DNA of 64,000 nt from Flavobacterium limicola. GTDB taxonomy: Bacteria > Bacteroidota > Bacteroidia > Flavobacteriales > Flavobacteriaceae. The stretch spans positions 1,240,001 through 1,304,000 of the forward strand of contig NZ_RBXA01000001.1 in assembly GCF_003634755.1 (NCBI RefSeq), written 5' to 3'. Under the pieces are notes generated by a model. It did no database searches. It saw only the letters and a program-made list of their open reading frames with translations, and was not told the DNA's origin. Shown here in pieces: positions 60,264-64,000 of this stretch. Made by a program: the position numbers and the translations under genes. Each line of letters begins with the position of its first letter. The stretch's first letter is position 1.

Positions 60264-62486
60264 CTATGTTTTATACTCTCGTGTTACCTTATCGATTCCA
60301 TCAATCTTTTTGATGTTATTAATCATCTTTTTCAAAATCGTATTGTTTTGAACAATTACGGCTACCTGACCGTGAAAAATTCCTGCATCAGTACTCAAAG
60401 AAATACTCTGTATATTCACATGCATGTTATTCGAAATCACTTTTGTCAATTGGTTGGTAAGTCCAAGAACATCCATACCGGTGATGTTTATAATGGCTTT
60501 GAACTCTTCTTGCGATGAATCAATCCATTTTGCTGACATAATTCGGTATGCATAATTCGATTGCATGCCAATTGCGTTTGGACAATCTTTTTTATGCACT
60601 TTTATTCCTTCATTGATTGTTACAAATCCAAAAACGTCATCTCCGGGAATTGGGTTGCAGCAAGGCGATAATTTATAATCCAGCTTGTCGTGTTCTTTTC
60701 CAAAAACGAGCATGTCATAATTACTGCTTATGACTGGTTTGTGAATATCCTCATCCGAGGTGTTGCTTGGCGAGCGTTTCATTTTATTTTTGAAAAAATT
60801 AATGAAAGTATTGCTCTTTTGCGCAGCGTAATCCTTGAGCTGTTGGTTTTCAATAGCACCAATTCCGACTCTATAGAATAAATCCAGGCTTGTTTTTAGT
60901 TTAAAAAAGTTAACTAATTCATTAATTACTTGTTCGCTTAAAGTAATCTTTAAATGTTTTAATTTTCTGGTGAGCAGTTCTTTTCCTTCTTCTCCAATTT
61001 TCTTGGTGTTTTCGTTTAGAACGTTTTTAATTTTTGTTTTAGCTCTCGAAGTCGTCACATAATCCAGCCAGTTGATGGTTGGTTTTTGATGTTGTGAAGT
61101 AATAACTTCTATTTGATCCCCACTTTTCAATTCGAAATTCAAAGGGACTAATTTCCCATTGACACGCGTTCCTCTGGTTCGGATTCCTATTTCGGAGTGA
61201 ATGCTAAACGCAAAATCCAATGAAGTGGCTCCTTTAGGCAATGATTTTATCTCTCCTTTTGGAGTAAAAACAAAAATTTCTTTAGAATATAAATTCATTT
61301 TGAAATCTTCAACAAAATCTACTGCATTTGTTTCGGAATTTTCTAAAGCTTCTTTTAGTAAATTTAACCATACATCCAGACCACTTTCTTCGGTAGCCCC
61401 GTTCTTGTATTTGTAATGTGCGGCATATCCTTTTTCGGCAATTTCATCCATACGCTCGCTTCGAACTTGTACTTCAACCCATCGTCCTTTTGGTCCCATT
61501 ACTGTAATGTGCAAGGCTTCGTACCCGGTAGATTTTGGCGAAGAAATCCAATCGCGCAAACGACTTGGACTCGGTCTGTAATGATCCGTTACTATTGAAT
61601 ATATTTTCCAAGCAACGAATTTCTCTTCATGTGGAGTCGCTTTGTATACGATACGCAACGCAAACTTATCATACACTTCATCAAAACTTACGTTTTGTGC
61701 CTGCATTTTTCTGCGAATAGAATAAATAGATTTTGGACGTCCTTTTATAATATATTCAACTCCTTCGGCATCTAAAGAGGCTTTCAGGACATTAGAAATA
61801 TCTTCGATATAAGCATCTTGCTCTTCTTTAGTTTCTTTTATTTTACTGACAATATCATTGTAAACAGCAGGTTCCGTGTATTTTAAACCTAAGTCTTCCA
61901 GTTTAGTTTTTATGTTATACAAGCCCAATCTATGCGCTAATGGGGCATAAATGTACAGGGTTTCCGATGCGATTTTGGTTTGTTTGTCTTCCTGCATCGA
62001 ATCCATGGTTTGCATGTTGTGCAAACGATCGGCTAGTTTAATCAGAATTACGCGTACATCATCGTTCAACGTCAATATCATTTTACGGAAATTCTCTGCT
62101 TGCATGGAAACATTCAGATCTTTTTGTACCAATGATATTTTTGTTAATCCTTCAACGATTTGAGCCACTTTTGGATTAAACAAACGTTCGATATCCTGAA
62201 CAGTAGTGGGTGTATCTTCTACAACATCGTGCAGTAAGGCAGCAGCAATGGAAGTAGCACCCAAACCTATTTCTGAAGCAACAATTTTTGCGACAGCAAT
62301 GGGATGAAAAATATAGGCTTCGCCGGATTTTCGTCGTTGTTCTTTATGTGCTTCTACGGAAACGTCAAATGCTTTTCGGATGAGTTTTTTATCTTCATCA
62401 CTTAACGTTTGGTAGCTAATACGAAGTAATTCTTTGTATTCTTGAGCAATTGCTTTATTTTCTTTTTCAATATCAATTTCTGTCAT
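60264..62486 (-). CDS. spoT: Bifunctional (p)ppGpp synthetase/hydrolase, Rel/SpoT
   Basis: Controls the stringent-response alarmone (p)ppGpp. Domains in order: HD hydrolase with HDVVEDT, RelA synthetase with GYEALHITVMGPKGRWVEVQVRS, TGS domain (KEIFVFTPKGEIKSLPKGATSLDFAF), helical and zinc-finger-like region with PCCNPIPGDD, and a C-terminal ACT domain. The HD motif looks intact, so hydrolase activity is likely retained. 740 residues from ATG 62486; an ATG five codons earlier (62501) is also possible. Monocistronic. Confidence 0.95.
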   Translation of the reverse strand: MTEIDIEKENKAIAQEYKELLRISYQTLSDEDKKLIRKAFDVSVEAHKEQRRKSGEAYIFHPIAVAKIVASEIGLGATSIAAALLHDVVEDTPTTVQDIERLFNPKVAQIVEGLTKISLVQKDLNVSMQAENFRKMILTLNDDVRVILIKLADRLHNMQTMDSMQEDKQTKIASETLYIYAPLAHRLGLYNIKTKLEDLGLKYTEPAVYNDIVSKIKETKEEQDAYIEDISNVLKASLDAEGVEYIIKGRPKSIYSIRRKMQAQNVSFDEVYDKFALRIVYKATPHEEKFVAWKIYSIVTDHYRPSPSRLRDWISSPKSTGYEALHITVMGPKGRWVEVQVRSERMDEIAEKGYAAHYKYKNGATEESGLDVWLNLLKEALENSETNAVDFVEDFKMNLYSKEIFVFTPKGEIKSLPKGATSLDFAFSIHSEIGIRTRGTRVNGKLVPLNFELKSGDQIEVITSQHQKPTINWLDYVTTSRAKTKIKNVLNENTKKIGEEGKELLTRKLKHLKITLSEQVINELVNFFKLKTSLDLFYRVGIGAIENQQLKDYAAQKSNTFINFFKNKMKRSPSNTSDEDIHKPVISSNYDMLVFGKEHDKLDYKLSPCCNPIPGDDVFGFVTINEGIKVHKKDCPNAIGMQSNYAYRIMSAKWIDSSQEEFKAIINITGMDVLGLTNQLTKVISNNMHVNIQSISLSTDAGIFHGQVAVIVQNNTILKKMINNIKKIDGIDKVTREYKT

Positions 62487-62585
62487 AACGGCATGGTTCA
62501 TTTTCTAAAAATAGAAATTAGTTGGGAGATGTGCAAGTAAAAAAGGGTTTCGTGGTGCAAATAACAAATGTGACATTCAACTTGA

Positions 62586-64000
62586 TTATTGCACTTTACT
62601 AAAATCTAAGTCCTGAAAATCATAACTAAAATCAGTTAGCTCAGAAATAGGCTTCATCGTTAATCGCACGGCTTTTCCAGAGGCATCACATTCAAAAAAT
62701 AAATGGGCATCAGCATGAAAATAGGCATTGTCCCATTTTACCACATAATTAGTGTCTTTGTAGAAAAAAACTTCACCAGTAAGTTGTGGAGAACGTTTTG
62801 AAGCAAAATACAAGCGTCCTTTTTTTTCTGAAAGAACTACTTCTCCAAACCAATTATCTTTGTATGTTCCTATAAAACTTTTGAAATCAATTTTAATTTT
62901 GTCCTTTTTGTTCTTGGCTACGGTTGCCCAAACTTCGTCTGTTACTTTGTCAGCAGAGGCTTCGTTTTCTTTTAAACTCGCACTATAGTTAGTCACATAA
63001 TCCTCGGATTGGATTCCTAAATAACTGTCTTTTATAGTATTGGTAATTGCTCTGAAGGCAGCTCCGGATTGCTGATTGGTCAATACAATAATTCCCAGAT
63101 TCAGTTCTGGTATAAGAGTCACTTGCGTAACAATTCCTTCTAATCCGCCAGTGTGCGTTACTTGTTTGTATCCTTTTACATCACTCAGGAACCAGCCCAA
63201 TCCATAACCACTGAAATGAGTATTGTAAGGAGATCTTGTGGCCGCAGGAATTATGGTTTGTAATTGCCACATTTCTGCATGCTCTTTTTTAGAAAATAAT
63301 TGCTTGTTATCAGCTCCATATTGCCCGTTCTTCATTTGCATTATTGTCCATTTACTCAAATCACTTACACTGGAGTAAATGCCGGCTGCCGCATCAAAAA
63401 GTTGGTTTTGGTAACGTTTGATTACTTTTAGTTTACCGTCAATAGGAACGTGAGGTGCAATAATGTTTGTAGTGTCTTTTAAACGTAAAAAAGAAGCAGC
63501 GCTATGATTCATTTCCAAAGGTTTCATCATGCGTTCTTCTACAAAATCGCACCAGCTCAAACTGCTTGCTTCGCGAATAACTTCTCCGGCAACAATGTAC
63601 AGTAAATTGTCATAATCGTATTGCGTTCTAAATGCCGAAACCGGTTTTAAATATTGTAAATTTTGAATGATATCTTGTGCTGTAAAATTACTTCCGTCAG
63701 GCCAAATCATTAAATCTCCAGCGCCAAGGCCCAATCCACTTCTGTGCGTCAATAAATCCCGAATCGTAAATTCATTCGTTACATAGTCATTATACATCTT
63801 GAAATTAGGAAGGTATTTGATGACTTTATCGTCCCATTTTACTTTTCCTTCATCCACTAACATTGCCAAAGCGGCGCTTGTAAACGCTTTACTATTAGAT
63901 GCAATTCCAAAAAGCGTATTCGCATCCACTTTTTTATTAGTCAAAATAGATTTCACACCATATCCTTTAGTATGAATAATCTTTCCGTCTTTGACTATTG
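62586..64000 (-). CDS. Serine hydrolase, class C beta-lactamase/esterase family (5' truncated by window)
   Basis: At least 471 residues are visible; the frame is open to the right edge and its true start lies beyond it (the GTG at 63956 is internal, preceded in frame by DGKIIHTKGYG). The SxxK nucleophile is in FGIASNSKAF, the tyrosine motif in YDYDNLLY and the third motif is HTGG. A C-terminal DUF3471-like beta domain (about the last 110 residues) follows, as in many Bacteroidetes esterase-type members. Probable hydrolase of esters or peptides, perhaps cell-wall peptides; beta-lactam resistance is not implied. Confidence 0.88.
   Translation of the reverse strand, partial: IVKDGKIIHTKGYGVKSILTNKKVDANTLFGIASNSKAFTSAALAMLVDEGKVKWDDKVIKYLPNFKMYNDYVTNEFTIRDLLTHRSGLGLGAGDLMIWPDGSNFTAQDIIQNLQYLKPVSAFRTQYDYDNLLYIVAGEVIREASSLSWCDFVEERMMKPLEMNHSAASFLRLKDTTNIIAPHVPIDGKLKVIKRYQNQLFDAAAGIYSSVSDLSKWTIMQMKNGQYGADNKQLFSKKEHAEMWQLQTIIPAATRSPYNTHFSGYGLGWFLSDVKGYKQVTHTGGLEGIVTQVTLIPELNLGIIVLTNQQSGAAFRAITNTIKDSYLGIQSEDYVTNYSASLKENEASADKVTDEVWATVAKNKKDKIKIDFKSFIGTYKDNWFGEVVLSEKKGRLYFASKRSPQLTGEVFFYKDTNYVVKWDNAYFHADAHLFFECDASGKAVRLTMKPISELTDFSYDFQDLDFSKVQ

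Overview
The window is AT-rich chromosomal DNA from a member of the Bacteroidetes, almost certainly a Flavobacterium-like flavobacterium. The evidence is a set of proteins that look flavobacterial (482-residue GAPDH, short DivIC, DnaJ with two zinc motifs, 454-residue methylmalonyl-CoA mutase beta subunit, PPK2), promoters with the Bacteroidetes -7 box TAnnTTTG, the near absence of Shine-Dalgarno sequences, and lipobox and signal-peptide genes typical of the group. I see no rRNA, tRNA, CRISPR array, prophage or intact insertion sequence. dnaA is present, but I see no convincing oriC.

Layout. 1-8.6 kb: end of an amino-acid permease, gap (-), htrA (-), then a plus-strand run dapF, two micro-ORFs, an acetyltransferase, mltG, a DUF2279 gene and a lysozyme-like gene, closed by a two-way terminator facing a PepSY-like secreted protein. 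9-13.7 kb: udk, a DivIC-like gene and both methylmalonyl-CoA mutase subunits (-). The mutase chaperone meaB lies far away at 52.4-53.5 kb. 13.8-16.2 kb: Crp-like regulator, pirin, YceI and a small receiver-like protein. 16.2-24.1 kb: mostly minus-strand housekeeping genes (dienoyl-CoA reductase-like SDR, aminotransferase, RsmI-like methylase, LMW phosphatase, dnaA, yigZ, HAD, ribD). 24.2-36.4 kb: acetyltransferase, prmC, MacB-like permease, hisS, grpE-dnaJ, an ABC-2 exporter, a sigma-54 activator, a one-lobed DEAD protein, DUF2007 and a Cof-type HAD.

36.4-41.9 kb is the accessory region: about 940 bases without a convincing gene, then an orphan lipoprotein, a secreted protein whose C-terminal third is Ala/Gly-rich with six cysteines (bacteriocin-like in appearance), and an overlapping pair of TPR sensor kinase and REC-AraC regulator. 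41.9-64 kb: mtaB, fabG-like SDR, PPK2, PhoX-like lipoprotein, cytochrome c peroxidase, outer-membrane barrel, MATE exporter with palindromic operator candidates, meaB, AEC and MFS transporters, 1-Cys peroxiredoxin, EamA/NUDIX, purA, a Fur-type regulator, spoT and a truncated serine hydrolase.

The most striking structure lies between genes. Five dispersed copies of a structured element (near 12.9, 27.1, 33.3, 45.1 and 55.9 kb) share a seven-pair closing helix with a five-base bulge. One pair of that helix occurs as C-G, T-A and A-T in different copies, which is real covariation. It may be the Rfam Flavo-1 RNA, but that needs a covariance-model search. A second family of long hairpins (AACCATTAAG type, near 36.5 and 43.3 kb) also shows a compensatory change.
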